Counted from the first letter of the stretch, positions 33,931-45,647 are shown. The stretch: 64,000 nucleotides of DNA from Spirometra erinaceieuropaei (GCA_902702965.1 CACRXP010000016.1:1191461-1255460); one strand, 5' to 3'. Numbers and translations are program-made. Notes: a model not told the origin generated them from the letters alone.

Positions 33931-34629
33931 GCTGGATGCGCATATCCTCTTCCATCCTCCATGCAGGCAAGACACCCCTCCTCTCCTATGTAATAAAGTG
34001 TGCCTAGGACCGCCCCAAAGGCACGCCTCCCACTTGTTCGCTCTCGTCTCGGTTTACCAGCAATACGGGGACACCGCCGGGACACAGAGATGAACCGCCA
34101 GAGATGCATACTCAGTGCCAGCTTGTCTTCATTCGCTTTCCTCTCTGTCCCGGCACATTCAGATGACGCATGTGCCTCTTCGGCTGGCTGGTCATCTACG
34201 ACAACGACCGCTCTTTTGGTCAGTCATACGCCACCCCTACAGGTCCAGTCATCTCGTGAATATTTGCGATCGCATGTGCACATATTTAGGACACCCCTCC
34301 CCCTCACCAACACCCAAATGATGTTTGCCAACGCCGGTACTGATGAGCGAACTGTGGGGTTTGTTTGTGTGCACTGATGCTGCATTGTACCGAGACGCAG
34401 GTCATATTTTCTCTTGGCGTGCGTTAGTCGGACTACGTCGAGCCTGTGTGAGTCCTTAGCTGCTGTCGTATATGCCCCTGACAGGCATTGGACGGAGTCT
34501 GTCGTCGCGTCTAACCTCACTCAGAGATTGAATTTACTCAAACGGAACACAAGTGCATGACAGGGCGATGGGCAGGTGAGGCTGGTCTACCTCGGATTCA
34601 GTGCCCCACTACTGTGAATTCGATATGCT
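33931..34629. other. No recognisable feature
   Basis: GC-balanced DNA with short open frames only. Confidence 0.5.
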
Positions 34630-34720
34630 CGAGGCTATCACGACGCGTTAGCAATCGGGACTGCGAAAGTTGTCACCTAGGAGGACAGTTCGCCTACCAA
34701 CTGAAAATGGACCGTTTTAG
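34630..34720 (-). repeat. Dispersed repeat R2 fragment, reverse orientation
   Basis: GAGGCTATCACGACGCGTTAG, GCGAAAGTTG and AGGAGGACAGTTCG align with the R2 copy at 30845-30920. No zinc-finger tail precedes it and no R1 follows it here. Confidence 0.5.
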
Positions 34721-35679
34721 CATGCCTTGCAGACGCGAGGACCAAGTTACTGCGTCATTTGACAGCCGTCTAAGTCAAGATCTTGAAAAGACGAGAGTAT
34801 TTCAAAACGGATGTAAGTGGAACCGCGTGATGACGAGATTGTCAAGGCTCAGTCCTCCTCACTCCTTCTGCACCCATCGTGTTCCAGGCGCAATAGGGGG
34901 AGCCGAGACCACTGCTGACTACCTCCTTCGTTAGTTCCAAAAATCCCCTAATCCTATTTAGGATCAACAAAGTGCACGTTTAAAATCCCAGATGGGCCGC
35001 AGCTAGACCTGACAACGTTCCTTGTTCGGAGGTCTCCATCCAAAGTTAAGATTTTGGTAACGTGGATGACAATCGTAGTCGCCCAGATCAATATAAATCT
35101 GAAAGTTCGAGCCTGTTATACACTCAAACCAGGTAGAAGAATGTCTCACTCAGGATTTTTAGTGCGCTCGGGCGTGACCGACTTGGTCAGAGGTAGAGCA
35201 TCTGATCTCAAACCTAGCAACCAGAAGTTAAAATGCCTTCGTTTTGAAAGAAAGACAGCTTGCTTGACTCCACATCCCCCCTGCCCACTTAGTAAATCCA
35301 CAATAAATGACTGTTTCCGCGTTCCTTGATTGTGTCGGTAAACCTCGCAGTTAATGTATACTCTTCTCTGGAGTTTCCACAAGTCTGGGTCTTCGCAATG
35401 ACTCATTCTTACTCTATATGGTTGAGGCTTTTAACGTGGACTACAATGACGATTCGTATGTCGTAGGAAGGCTCTCGAGAACAGTCGCACCTCTTGGTAT
35501 GTCATCGTCTCCGTTCGGAGTACCTTTATGTCTGGTCTTTAGAAATCTATCGAGTCACGGAGACATTCTACATTTGAACAGATTGACTACCTAAAATCTA
35601 ACAGTAGCCTGTTAATAATCGATTACGTGGAAGACATCATCGTCAGTCAGCATGCAAAGATGACTGTTACCAATGAGGT
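34721..35679. other. No recognisable gene; possible tRNA-like relic
   Basis: Near 35175-35245 the string TTGGTCAGAGGTAGAGCATC with a later CTCAAACC weakly resembles the 5' half of a tRNA. No T-arm or acceptor pairing is found. Otherwise nothing is recognised. Confidence 0.4.
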
Positions 35680-36105
35680 GGTATCGACAAAGACAATGGA
35701 GACCGGAATGGCCATTTCTGGCTTATTGGCCGTCATCAGCCTTTCATTCCCAACCCCAGGTGCGGGTCACTTGGGATTCGAACCCGGGATCTCTGGTCAA
35801 GGAGTCTGATACTCTATAATTGAGCCACGAGCCCATTTTCCTGTCGGTTGTGATCGGGCATGTCAATTATGGTATATGGGTGCTCACCGATCAGGTTGCG
35901 CAATGTGCTCGTTCTATTGGGCCTTGGAGCTCATACTAGAACCCTCGCAGAAATGACCATTCCAGTCTCCCTTGTCTTTGTAGGAACCATGTCATTGACA
36001 TCTACTACTAAGCGCTGTGCGACTGCCTGCGAGGGTTCTAGTATGAGCCCCAAGGGACAATAGGACGAGCGCGTTCCGTAACCTGATCGGTGAGCGCCCA
36101 GCTGT
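35680..36105. mobile_element. tRNA-headed SINE copy 6 in an inverted-repeat arrangement
   Basis: A minus-strand SINE (about 35690-35925) has body, tRNA-like head (GGATTCGAACCCGGGATCTC on the plus strand) and leader. It is followed by plus-strand tail sequence to 36105. GGTGCTCACCGATCAGGTTG at 35879 mirrors AACCTGATCGGTGAGCGCCC at 36080. The anticodon-arm region differs from the other copies (GACTCCTTGACCAG on the minus strand), so the head may derive from another tRNA or have drifted. The hammerhead-like core reads CTGATGA...GAAA on the minus strand. Confidence 0.75.
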
Positions 36106-38209
36106 CGTAGTAGCTCTTGCATTCGTAAACGTTTTCTCGGTTGTCGCCGAATACCGCCAAGGAGAAAAAAATCGTCCAGCACACTTTTACTTAGCGATTC
36201 TTTTAAGCAAATATTCTCCTGATCTTTTTCCAGCATAGGTCTTCTAATTTTTATTACCGCTAACCTCTCGAATCCTCCAGAAGCAGGCCCCATCCTTAAA
36301 GCTCGCGAACCCGTATCTTGTGCGCGCCTTTTCCGCGATCGCGTCCCGTCAGACAAATAGATCGGATCTGTGATCAACAATCAACCTTGACGGAGAATGC
36401 TGTTTATTGAATTGGAGCGAGCATAGGCCCCGGTCCATTGTGAAGACGCCGAGCTCCAAATCTACTGTGGCCTCGGCCTCAGGTCTTTAGTGTGGTAAAT
36501 TTGGTAAGGGTATGGATTGTACTCAGAGTAGACCTAATAGTATACAAGACTGCCTACTGCATTTACATAAGTAGGTGTTGTTCGATAACCTTTTTTCCGT
36601 GTACCACTTAGGCTTGCTCTGCGTGTTTCACCGGCTTGTACTATTGACCTCCCAAGAACCAGGCACTCTAGGAATGTCTATATAGACTCATTTATGTGCT
36701 CCTCTCTTTGTACTTGTTAGATGTCATGCGAAAGTTTTGTCCGCAATCAACGGCATATCAAAGATAGGGTATTTTGAGATCACTTTATACACGTGAAAAT
36801 TCTTACAGCTGAGAGAATCGGCTGTTGTATACCACTTCCATAGGATTATGAATTTTTCGGCTGTTTCAGGGACACGCCTCTGTCATGTGGGACAGGCAGG
36901 TTTCCCATGCTTGTTTTAGGCCAACGGTGTTTATTCCAAACTATAGACTACATTGTATCTCGTCAATGTGGACCCAGACAGCACAGCCTAACACAGAGCC
37001 GCCTTCATGTAATCTTCCTCCTTGTCTTGTCAGTATACCCATTATCGCCTCAACCTCCGTTTCTGTGTCTCTTTGAGGTCTTCTGCTTCTTACAGTTTGT
37101 TCAGGCGGTGGTCTGTGTTTAAAAAGAAAAGAATTAATTTGCAGTTTATCGATATTTCTTACTACTGCAACCAACTTCCACTTTCAGATACTGATGCTTA
37201 TATCCACATGGACAGACGGCGTTTATATGTTTCACTATTCGAATTGGAAATTTATTTTCCATGCTGGAATCTCCGTTATATACCATGACATGGTTCCATT
37301 ATGTATACCTATATATCTGTCTGTAAGCCGTGCTTCGTTACATTACTAGACTTGTCTTTTCTTTTTATTCGTCCTCACCCTCATTTAGCCTACCTTGCTA
37401 TACTTCCTTCTTATTCTTCGTTTTACATTTTTTGCAAGTTTCTGACAGTTATTGCTTTTCCTGTTATAGCACTTGATCTGGATTATTTGAAAGTACGATT
37501 AACGCCTGCGGCCAATTCCCATTGGCTGCTATTTTCCTTGGAACCTGAGCTTCCGTTCTTTAGTTGGCAGCGGTTTATTCAGTTGTCTGAATTGCCCCGA
37601 CTACCGTTTTGGTTAGTTTTTCTAATTCGTGCGCTTACTAACTGTTTACATCCTAAGCCCATTAGAAGACTTTCGATGTTATTTTACTTGCTCTTTCATT
37701 TTTAGATTCTCGAGTTACTTTTGTGTGCGCCCGAAGGCCCCACCCGTACGACCGCTATTAGCACCATTCCCGTTAGACAGGGTCCTCAGGTTGTCTGTTG
37801 ACGATCCCGAGTACAAACCGTACCCTTGCCGTAAAACTAATTGGCAGAACCGAGTCATCCAATAAGGAACAAGCCAGTCCACCCCCTCCCATATCATCTT
37901 TACTAGGCGGCCAAGGAGCATTGACAAGTTCTAGATGGACATCTCTCTGAAGTTCCCCTTTCCTCAACTGAGTTTTCCCATCCGTGACATATTCAGACAA
38001 GTTTGTAACGCAAACAGCTAGTTGCGGTAGACAGATCTTGACAGAGGCTGGTAGAAGACTAGTTATAATACTTATGTATTTAGAATGAAGATTGCTTAAG
38101 ATTGTTCCCATTACCCAAGGCGCCCTCATAGAAGACATGAGTTGAGCACGCCGTTTGGTATACGGCGACTTCGGTCATTAAATTCTGTGAACATTCCCAT
38201 GTTATAACT
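36106..38209. other. No recognisable gene
   Basis: AT- and pyrimidine-rich stretches give long open frames at 37301-37705 (+) and 37773-38138 (-). Both lack recognised domains. The minus one is less biased in composition and could be an exon or old element, but I cannot support either. Confidence 0.45.
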
Positions 38210-38470
38210 GAAAAGTCAAGTGGTGAAAATATGTTTTCGCTAATTCATCATCAGGCCACTACAGTTACATGGAGAATGAACTTGTTGGCTATGGACAGCG
38301 TTTATGTTTGTCTTGGAAAGGGGGCGGGGTGGATGAGAGTTAGTCACAATCGTTTTTCCCACGTCGCCTGCGTGGCGGAGTCGGTGTGTTGAGGACGTTG
38401 GAGCTGAGGTTGACCTGATGATGGAACAACGAAACCATGTGTTTGCCAATTGACTTTGCAGCCATTAAAT
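38210..38470. repeat. Inverted pair of CTGATGATG-type blocks
   Basis: At about 38215-38267, on the minus strand, CCTGATGATGAATTAGC is followed by GAAAACATATTTTC and ACTTGACTTT. At 38410-38470, on the plus strand, CCTGATGATGGAACAAC is followed by GAAACCATGTGTTTGCC and ATTGACTTTGCAG. The two face outward across ~145 bp. A third block lies at 8178. It may be a degraded hammerhead-like or other small repeat family; helix II is not convincing. Confidence 0.5.
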
Positions 38471-38870
38471 GTTGACCTGCACCATGCGCGTGTCGAAACC
38501 CTGCAATGGGAAGGACTACGTCCTGACAGAAGCAGGTATATGGGAAGTCTGACTATTCACACAGCCAACAGACGGCCGTAGGTGACAAAGACGGTTAGGG
38601 CGCTTGGCGTGGACTCGAGAGGTCGACAGTCCGAGTCTCTCTCGGACCTCATGTTTTCTGATTGTGTGTGTGTGTTTCACATTTTCATGGAATGCATTAA
38701 ATATACTGCATTACCCAAAGTTACGGACCATGTCAGGTTGATTGTTTGCGACTACAAGGAGCATCGGATACCAGTGGAGGGCAGAGCCCTAAGACGCGGC
38801 CCCATCTAGTCATTTCCCAGTCAGTTGCCTACGAATTTCGTACTAATATCGACTCCAGTGTGTGAGTTCC

Positions 38871-39022
38871 TGTTAAGGTTAGAGTTAAAGTTTGGGTTTA
38901 GAATTACGGTTAGGGGTTTAGGGTTTAGTGTTAGAATCATCATTTTGGGGTCAGGGTTAGGGTTTTGAGATAAGGTTTAGAGCTAGGATTTAGAGTTAGG
39001 GTTTAGGGTTAGGGTTGAGTGT
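38871..39022 (+). repeat. Degenerate telomere-like (TTAGGG)n tract
   Basis: About 20 imperfect units such as GGTTAGGG, GGTTTAGGG and GTTAGAG run in one direction over 150 bp, ending GGGTTTAGGGTTAGGGTTG. Several exact TTAGGG hexamers are present. It is an interstitial telomere-like tract of the same type as at 17.6 kb. Confidence 0.75.
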
Positions 39023-39189
39023 TCTCTGATCGACTAGATGGGGCCGCGTTTTAGGCCTCTGTCCAGTTGAGTAATTTGCGTTCACCGATCCACCGTCTCC
39101 GCGGTGTAAACATGTCCTAAATGAGTCACCGAGGTCGTCGAAAGGTAACCACATGTAAGACGAAACTTTGTTCTGGATATGCGGTGAGA

Positions 39190-39510
39190 ATGTGTGCAGT
39201 CTGAACTCCACCATAATCAGGGCTAATCCTATGTTGGAAGGAGAAGACGTAAGGCATCAGAATGAGACGTTTAATGTTTACAGAAACCTGAGTTCACCTC
39301 TTCGGCAGCAGTGGCCACTAGTGAAGCCAGGACTGGTGTTGACTGCGTCCCGTCAGGCCTGAGATAGTGGTGACAGCCGCTTTTGTGGGCTCGTGGGCCA
39401 AGCTCAAGCGGTGTCCAGTCAGTGTGTGTTGCATTTGCCGAGGAGTGGTGTGTCCCAGTGGCTTAGTTTGTGGTTGCAGGGGGGAGGTGCGTTCAAGTGG
39501 CCGCATGGGC
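39190..39510 (-). mobile_element. LTR-like/TRIM-like repeat, copy A
   Basis: Read on the minus strand this aligns with copy B (40615-40880) for over 250 bp. Shared blocks include AAGCCACTGGGAC, AACACACAC(T/C)GACTGGA, CACCAGTCCTGG, AGTGGCCAC and CTCATTCTG. The TATA-like box of copy B is CCACAAAAG here, so its promoter is damaged. No internal coding region or second LTR is adjacent. A solo LTR or a terminal repeat of a miniature retroelement are both possible. Confidence 0.55.
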
Positions 39511-40614
39511 AGCTGCGGCTGTGCGGACGCAGGTATGCCTGAGCTGTCGGTCGTGTGACTTCAGGTCAGCGCGTCTAGAACGGCTCACTTCAAAGGGGTG
39601 AATGACCTTGAGGTAGCGGGGTCTTGAACAATGATGACAGACCGGTCATGATGGCGGCACGCTACAACTTTACCAAGATGTGATAACTTGCTTGCCTCGG
39701 AAAACCAGTGGCCGTTGTTCGCCTATATCTGTGTGAAAAACGCCCGATTTGTGTCGAGAAAGGACGTCAGTTAACGAGGCACTGGTGAACTTCGGTTCGA
39801 GTAATGACTTCTAACCAGTCTGGTAGACCATGCGCCCTGCGTGTGCTCATACTTATGCGTTTCTGATGGTCAGGACAGAATAGGGTCGAAACACCGCTAT
39901 ATCGGTCTGTCCTCATCTCTGTCCTTACGTCCTGCCCATTCCGTTAGATCTTATTTGGACTCGTTCTGGCCGAATACTTTCGCTGCTGATAAAGTCCCAC
40001 AGCGGTTCCTGGACGTTTTTAGGTCATATTGTCTCAAAGTAGTCGGGGATACCTTGCTTTCCATATTTTCCCAACTTTCTAATCATCTCAAATAGGTGCT
40101 ACACGGACTACGTGGAAGTAGTTAGCCGGGTGTACCAAATTTTGTCATTTTTTCCAGTGTCTGGGCAGGGGACGCGGACATTGCCACGATCTTTTTGCGA
40201 GCAGCCATTATGGCCTTGTCTGGCGTCCTTGATTAAGGTCACGTTGCGTCAAGGTCACTCGCCTTCACAGCGATCGGCTCCAGACGTGCTGACCTGCAGC
40301 CATTCGACCGACTTTCACTCGGACGCATGTGCGTCCACAGATTTGCAGCTATCCATACTACTCACATAACTTCAACAGATCCATCTGTGCACATTGACCT
40401 TTACCAAGAGGAATATTTTCACAGTGAGAATTCAGTGAACAATTTTTCGTCGTTCTTACGCAAATGCCACACCTTTTTTTCAAATTTATGTTACACCATC
40501 AGATTTACGCATTCTGTGTACTAAAACTACATGTAAAATGTTGCAATTTAACTATTTTCCTTCACACTTTTGCCGTTTTAATAGAGTTTTCAGGGATTCT
40601 GTCATTTACTCCAA
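39511..40614. other. No recognisable feature
   Basis: No domain or repeat seen between the two LTR-like copies. Confidence 0.5.
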
Positions 40615-40880
40615 ATATACTGGCTGATAAGCCATTGGGACGCCACCTCTCGGGAAATGGAACACACACCGACTGGAGATCACTTGAGCCTATAAAAGCA
40701 GTTGTCACTACTGCCTCAGGTATGACTGGACGAAGTTATTACCAGTCCTGGACTTGCCAGTGGCCACAGCCGCCTGAGAAGGCAGCTCTGGGTTCTGTAT
40801 AAAATAAACCCCTCATTCTGGTGACTCCTGTCTTTTCCTCCTATACGGGATTTGGCCGGATGATTGTAGGGCTCTGAGTC
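40615..40880 (+). mobile_element. LTR-like/TRIM-like repeat, copy B
   Basis: Aligns with copy A in the opposite orientation. It contains TATAAAA at 40691-40697 and AATAAA at 40803-40808, about 110 bp apart, the layout of the U3-R part of a small LTR. A hairpin GACTGG...CCAGTC lies between them. Miniature terminal-repeat elements are known from tapeworms, but I have not matched this sequence to one. The outer ends and target duplications were not defined. Confidence 0.55.
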
Positions 40881-41042
40881 CACATTCCCACTGCTTAGCC
40901 TCTCTAATCTAACCATCGACCCCAATGCAAATGCATGCCTCCCGAGGGGTTGTGTAACTCGTATGTGGGGACATATAAACAAATACGTGTATTTAAAAAA
41001 GTTGGGGTAGGGCTGATGAGAGAGAGAGAGAGGACACCTCTC

Positions 41043-41278
41043 CTACAGACTTTCTTCGAAATTCTGCACCTCATTCTCCTCTTCCTTCTCCTGTGGAAAG
41101 AATTCGGACATCAGACGAAGGAGGGTCTTCTTCACTCGCAGTGCACTCAGTCGCAATTCTGGTCTCGGGTGCCTGCACTCCGCGATTACAAGACTGAGCC
41201 GCTGCAGAAGGCGGCTGATTGGTTGATCAGTCGGCGTCGTCTGAGCACTTGAACCGGCCAGCGGGAGCGAATAAGTAG
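41043..41278 (-). CDS. Terminal exon of a TGF-beta-receptor-type Ser/Thr kinase
   Basis: The minus strand has a splice acceptor (AAATTACATTTCAG, cut after 41279), then 78 codons and a TAG at 41045-41043. Residues 29-55 read LVIAECRHPRPELRLSALRV, directly followed by KKTLLRL. This is subdomain XI of TGF-beta/activin type I receptors, where the usual text is E-C-W-x-x-x-P-x-x-R-L-T-A-L-R-x-K-K-T-L. The invariant Arg (R42) is kept, while the usual Trp after E-C is Arg. A short acidic tail (QEKEEENE) ends the protein; most vertebrate type I receptors stop soon after K-K-T-L. The exon begins inside a codon. The only other exon found (56062-56406) ends on a codon boundary, so at least one exon between them is missing. 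Function in the cell would be ligand-dependent Smad phosphorylation, inferred from family. Confidence 0.75.
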
Positions 41279-42039
41279 CTGAAATGTAATTTATTTTACT
41301 AACAATGGAGTACTCCAAATGTTTGTTTATGAAAATCCATTTCTGACTTGAAGCCTACGGCCAAGAAAGAGACGTCAGCTTCCTACAAAGTGATGACGCT
41401 CAACTCAGAAAATCGGGTTAGGAGGACATACATGTGGCGAAATTCTGCCGCGAGTAGTACTTTCACGACAAAAGTCATCCAGTCTTCTTATTCAAAACTT
41501 ATAAGGTTGAGTTTTGAAATGAAGCTTGTCGCATTTCTAAAAATGGTCGGACTATGCACTCGATAAGTAAAATGCGCGCAAACTATCAGTTAGAGACAGG
41601 TGGCGAGACAGAGACTTTGATATTCCCCATCTCCACGTTTAGATAAGGAGGCCGACCACACGCCTTGCTGTGGCCGCCAGGGTCAGTGCATCCGTTTCCG
41701 CACACAGACCATTTGGTTTGCTATTTTCTTCACACCTCTGGAGGAAGTTTGACATCTTAAATTAATTAAATTCCTTTCCCAACCATTTAACTACACTGCT
41801 TCTCCTTGACAGATAAACGAGTTATTCCAAGTGGTAAGAACATTAACAATACGTAATACACAGTGCAGTAGTCAGTCTATGCATAACTGTGCCGTAGGAA
41901 ATTGGTACTGGCTCAGTTATCTGAGGAAGACGATGTGAATGTCAACATTCTCATGCAATGGACTTGGGGCAATGCGTCAACCAAAAAACAAGCGTTACTG
42001 AAATATAGACAGTAATATTATAACTTTAACAAACTGTTT
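41279..42039. other. Intron sequence, nothing recognised
   Basis: AT-rich DNA upstream of the terminal exon on the minus strand. The 72-codon frame at 41348-41566 shows no domain. Confidence 0.5.
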
Positions 42040-42480
42040 GGACGGAACGTGGAGACGATGTCGGTCGGGTGACATTATGATGTGTAGTGTAGTGTATCTG
42101 GCGTTTAAAAGCCTTGACAGATGTGGACATGACGATATCCGCAGGTAGAGCATTCTAAGTCTCAGCCACTCGATTGGACAGGAAGAACTTCCGTGTGTCT
42201 AGCCCAATGCCAGTCACACGCAGTTTGAGTGGATGACCTCGGAGGTTCGCTGTGTTTTCTAACTCGAAGAAGTTTACAGGTAAAAGACAGTGGTATTGAC
42301 CGCGTAACTAAGAGGAAAAAGGTCGAGATTGGATAACCGTATTTTGTAGGGTAGTAAACCCATGTGGCTGAACGCATTCCTCGATGAATGGGCACTAATT
42401 TAGGTGTGGGAGGGACTTCGAAGTCGATTCTGATGTTCATGAAAACAGGATAGATTCGCCGTCTCATCTTATTCTCTTCA
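42040..42480 (-). mobile_element. CR1/Jockey-like LINE remnant, extreme C-terminus
   Basis: The minus strand gives LPYKIRLSNLDLFPLSY, then after frameshifts NLRGHPLKLRV, LDTRKFFLSNRVAET, a stop and NALPADIV. This is the C-terminal block of CR1/Jockey polymerases (N-L-R-G-H-x-x-K-L, R-V-x-x-x-W-N-x-L-P), similar to the end of 1320-2105. The Trp codon before N-A-L-P is a stop (TAG). It lies inside the putative receptor-kinase intron. Confidence 0.75.
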
Positions 42481-43559
42481 AAAGAATAGGTACCACCACT
42501 TTAAAATCCACAGCCCCATAAAACTGGCCGCTTTCCCCATATTTATCTCCTCCCAATGACTGTGGGTGGCGGAATATGGATATAGACATAGTCAGTATTT
42601 AGGCAGTCCTTTAGGTAATTATTTGTCTTCTCTTATAACATTGGGTTTCGATAACAGTTTACCTTTCCGGAAAAGATCCAATGCATTCCCTTTTGAAGAG
42701 GATTCGCTAAGAAAGGCCGGCACTGCGCCCCGTATATCAAGGAAATGAAGTCCCAGCTATGGGCTAATTACCTGCTCCAAAAGTGGACACTGCGGACGTT
42801 AACTAGGTTTCCATCCCACCCCTCTGGCTACCGCGATTTCAGTGAGAAAAATCCGCGTTTCACCAAGAAAAAGACCTGGGGAGGGGGGGAGGGGGTTCGG
42901 AACATAAAAGTCCTACCCTTGTCTACAGAAACAACCACACTCAGGCGGACATTCAACTCTACAGCGGACATCGACAGTAGATAAGATAGAGTCCCCGTGA
43001 AAAATATCAGAGGGAGGGGAGGGGCATTCGCGGGGAGGGGGATAAATAAACTGTCTGGTGTTTCAAACAGCGTAGTCACCTATCTATCCTGCACCGTTAT
43101 TTGTGACGTTGACATGCATCCGATGGAGCCGGAGACAGTATTGTGAGCAAAAATTTCACTCTCCACGAATTTGCTCTCTCAGGTCGGCTAACCCCGAAGG
43201 GAGCGGGTGCCGAATCTTAACCATCCGGTCAACCGTTCTTCACGCCAATGGTTATTCGAGCCTACGAAGCTGACTTTATCAGACAACGGGGATGACTGGA
43301 CAGGCTAGCATGCGAAAAACAGTTCTGTTCCGTACGGTTTCATCTGCAGTCGCCTGGGTTCGGGGTTTGCACCGGAACGCATGCCTACAGACGTTCAAAA
43401 GTCTTCCCAATGGGGATTTCAGGCGTCCTTATTACCATCGTCACCAGATCATTCATTTAAAACGTCCGTCTCCAAGTTCTATGGCGATGAGCTGGTGGCA
43501 GAATAGCTGGTGGTGGGGGGTTGGGGGGGGGGCGAGTTGTAGTAGCGAACATCCGCCTC
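42481..43559. other. Intron sequence, nothing recognised
   Basis: Only short open frames; a G-rich run lies at 43514-43531. Confidence 0.5.
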
Positions 43560-44055
43560 TATGCGTGCCAGATACGACGGTTCGACTGTTGATTTCGACT
43601 ATGTCCACCGTGTGTCCCACAACAAAGGGGAGTAGGCACGGCGGCTTGTGCGTGAGTCAATTTATAGTGGTAGTAGACTTGCGCAGCACCTACTGCACTC
43701 TCTCTTCCCCACCCCCCACCTGGACCCCGTGTCAAAACAGAGTCCAGAAAACTGGAGACGGGTGAGGGCGCAGGTAGATGGCACGGTGGAGCCCGCACCT
43801 GGGCGCTCCATCCCACACCCCCTGGTCCACACAACAAATGATCAGGTTTTTGACCAACAACAATGGGGGGTGCGACAGGGGTCCTAGTGGGCGCGACCTC
43901 TGCGGGCAGCTGGGTCTGCCATCGCACTTCCGAAATGTTGTCATTTGTTATGGTGCGCAAATCCGATAATGCCTGCTAGAATCCTCTATGGCCCCCGTGT
44001 TTGGTCCAGCGCATCTTAAACGTGGCCCGTTTGGGAGGCACGCCATATACACACA
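43560..44055 (+). repeat. Dispersed repeat R1 plus R3, best-preserved copy
   Basis: This is the cleanest R1: GTTCGACTGTTGATTTCGAC, TATGTCCACCGTGTGTCCC, TTTATAGTGGTAGTAGACTT, CACCTGGACCCCGTGTCAAA, GATGGCACGGTGGAGCCCGC and CCCCTGGTCCACACAACAAA. R3 follows at 43930 (CATTTGTTATGGTGCG, AAACGTGGCCCGTTTGG). The unit is about 400-500 bp with no conserved frame. Related sequence occurs at ten or more loci here, in both orientations. Confidence 0.75.
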
Positions 44056-45089
44056 AGTACGCCCATGAACCCGACTGCAGATAAGGTCTCAGAGCCTCAA
44101 CAGCCTATACTTTGGCGTTTAAACCCATGCAAAGGCGGCTTCGCAGCCTGGAGAAGACATAAGACGACTGGGGCCAAGTCCGAAACGCTCAAAGTGAAGA
44201 TAGTTGTTTCGGGCTGAAATCTCTCATCACGCACCAGCAATGTTGCTGACTAGTCTTTATACATGGGAAGTTGTCATGAATAGAGGCAGACGCGGTGACA
44301 TCAATTCAACACAACTATTTGCGACTTCGGGTGCTGCTGTCAGTCTGATCACTGCCGCTCCAGGAGGCGAAAGTTTGGCCGGTCAGTGAAGTTTTGAGTT
44401 TTGCTGACACAACACAGGCAGGGGGTTCTCAGGAATGTGACCAAAAGTGCATCGGGGCGGGGCCCGGTGAGCTAATGGACACAAGTCACACGTTCGCGCA
44501 GGAAAATACCTTCACACGCAATCAGTCGTCCTCATCGTGATGCCCAAGTGGGCCCATAAATCAGCCAGAAGTTCATGCAAATGCTTCTGCGGCAGTGAAG
44601 CGCAACAATGTGCTGAAAGTTCAGGCGTCCGGACGTTTGCCACACGCGAAGATCCCCCTTTAGAAAATACAATATCGTGCGTGGACGCCTGGTGGGATGG
44701 CAGGGGGCGGTGAATGCATACAACGCCTTCTAAAATTAGTCGTGTCAGCTTTCTGGTGTAGAAGAAGACCTTCAAGTGTAAATATCTCACCAAATTAAAT
44801 TGCGACATTTTCATCCTTCCGAGGAACTTCCCAGAGGGATTAGAACTTTACTTAGAATCCGCATACTGGAAGCATACGAGTGAGTTATGATTATTTTTCG
44901 TACGAAATCAACCACTGACGAACGCGTTGATGTCTGAAGCTGACTAGAGATACCTTGAAGAAAGCTCCGATTGCGTCTGATTAATTACATTCGCTTGGAT
45001 CATAAGGCAAAGATAACAATACGTGTGTAGCATTCTCACAGCTAAAATGTGGGACTTACAATTGTAGGATTAATTTATAAATTCTGGTC
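44056..45089. other. Intron sequence, nothing recognised
   Basis: Open frames at 44512-44814 (-) and 44204-44389 (+) show no domain. Confidence 0.5.
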
Positions 45090-45185
45090 GTAAGGAAAGA
45101 GACACAGGAATGTCCATTTCTGACCTACTAGCCATCATCAGCTAACCCCAAGCTACACGCCCCCATCTGGAACCAGGCGCTAACG
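45090..45185 (-). mobile_element. tRNA-headed SINE body fragment, copy 7
   Basis: On the minus strand GCTGATGATGGCTAGTAGGTC, then AGAAATGGACATTCC, match the SINE body. The hammerhead-like core is CTGATGA...GAAA with a T-A pair at the base of helix II, where other copies have a C-A mismatch. The outer helix is lost. Head and tail are absent. Confidence 0.65.
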
Positions 45186-45573
45186 TTTATTGCAGTACAG
45201 CTGGCAAATAAACTGGCAATGGAGTCGAAGATCAGGGGGCGAAAGTAAGTGGTTTACAGTTGTTCCTCGAAAAATATCCTTAACTGACTGGACGGCGTTT
45301 CAGGATGTCGCAGAAATGCTTACTATCATTACAATTCAAAAACATTTTCGACTCAATCAGGCGGAATATGTACACATACATATAATACATATCGTTCCTT
45401 GTCGACATAGCAATTATAATGCTTGTTCAATAATTGTATGCTAGAAATGAATCCTGGCTGCAAGTTCGGATGCTACCAAAATTTTATTTCTTGCACTTAA
45501 GGATGTATTACTTCCAGATGTTAAATTTCAGAGCGTTGTGTTTATGTGTGGGTAAGTGAAAGCCGGCGCACGT

Positions 45574-45647
45574 GCCTCGGTAGCGCAGTTGGTTAGCGCG
45601 TCAGTCTCATAATCTGAAGGTCGTGAGTTCGAGCCTCACCCGGGGCA
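45574..45647 (+). tRNA. tRNA-Met (anticodon CAT)
   Basis: A complete cloverleaf can be drawn. The acceptor stem GCCTCGG pairs with CCGGGGC with one G-U. The D arm is GCGC...GCGC. The anticodon loop CTCATAA carries CAT, with stem T-C-A-G-T / T-C-T-G-A that has one T-T mismatch at its inner end, as in many animal elongator tRNA-Met genes. The T stem is GTGAG/CTCAC with loop TTCGAGC. The discriminator base is A. The B box matches consensus. A TTTT Pol III terminator lies at 45651-45654. There is no intron. It reads as elongator, not initiator: the T loop begins TTCG and the stem is of elongator type. It lies within the putative receptor-kinase intron, on the opposite strand. Confidence 0.97.

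Noticed and set aside
35175..35245. Possible second tRNA
   Set aside because: There is only a 5'-half resemblance, without T arm or acceptor pairing.
37301..37705. 134-codon Leu/Phe-rich frame resembling a membrane protein
   Set aside because: Pyrimidine-rich DNA gives hydrophobic text by composition; no known family pattern was recognised.
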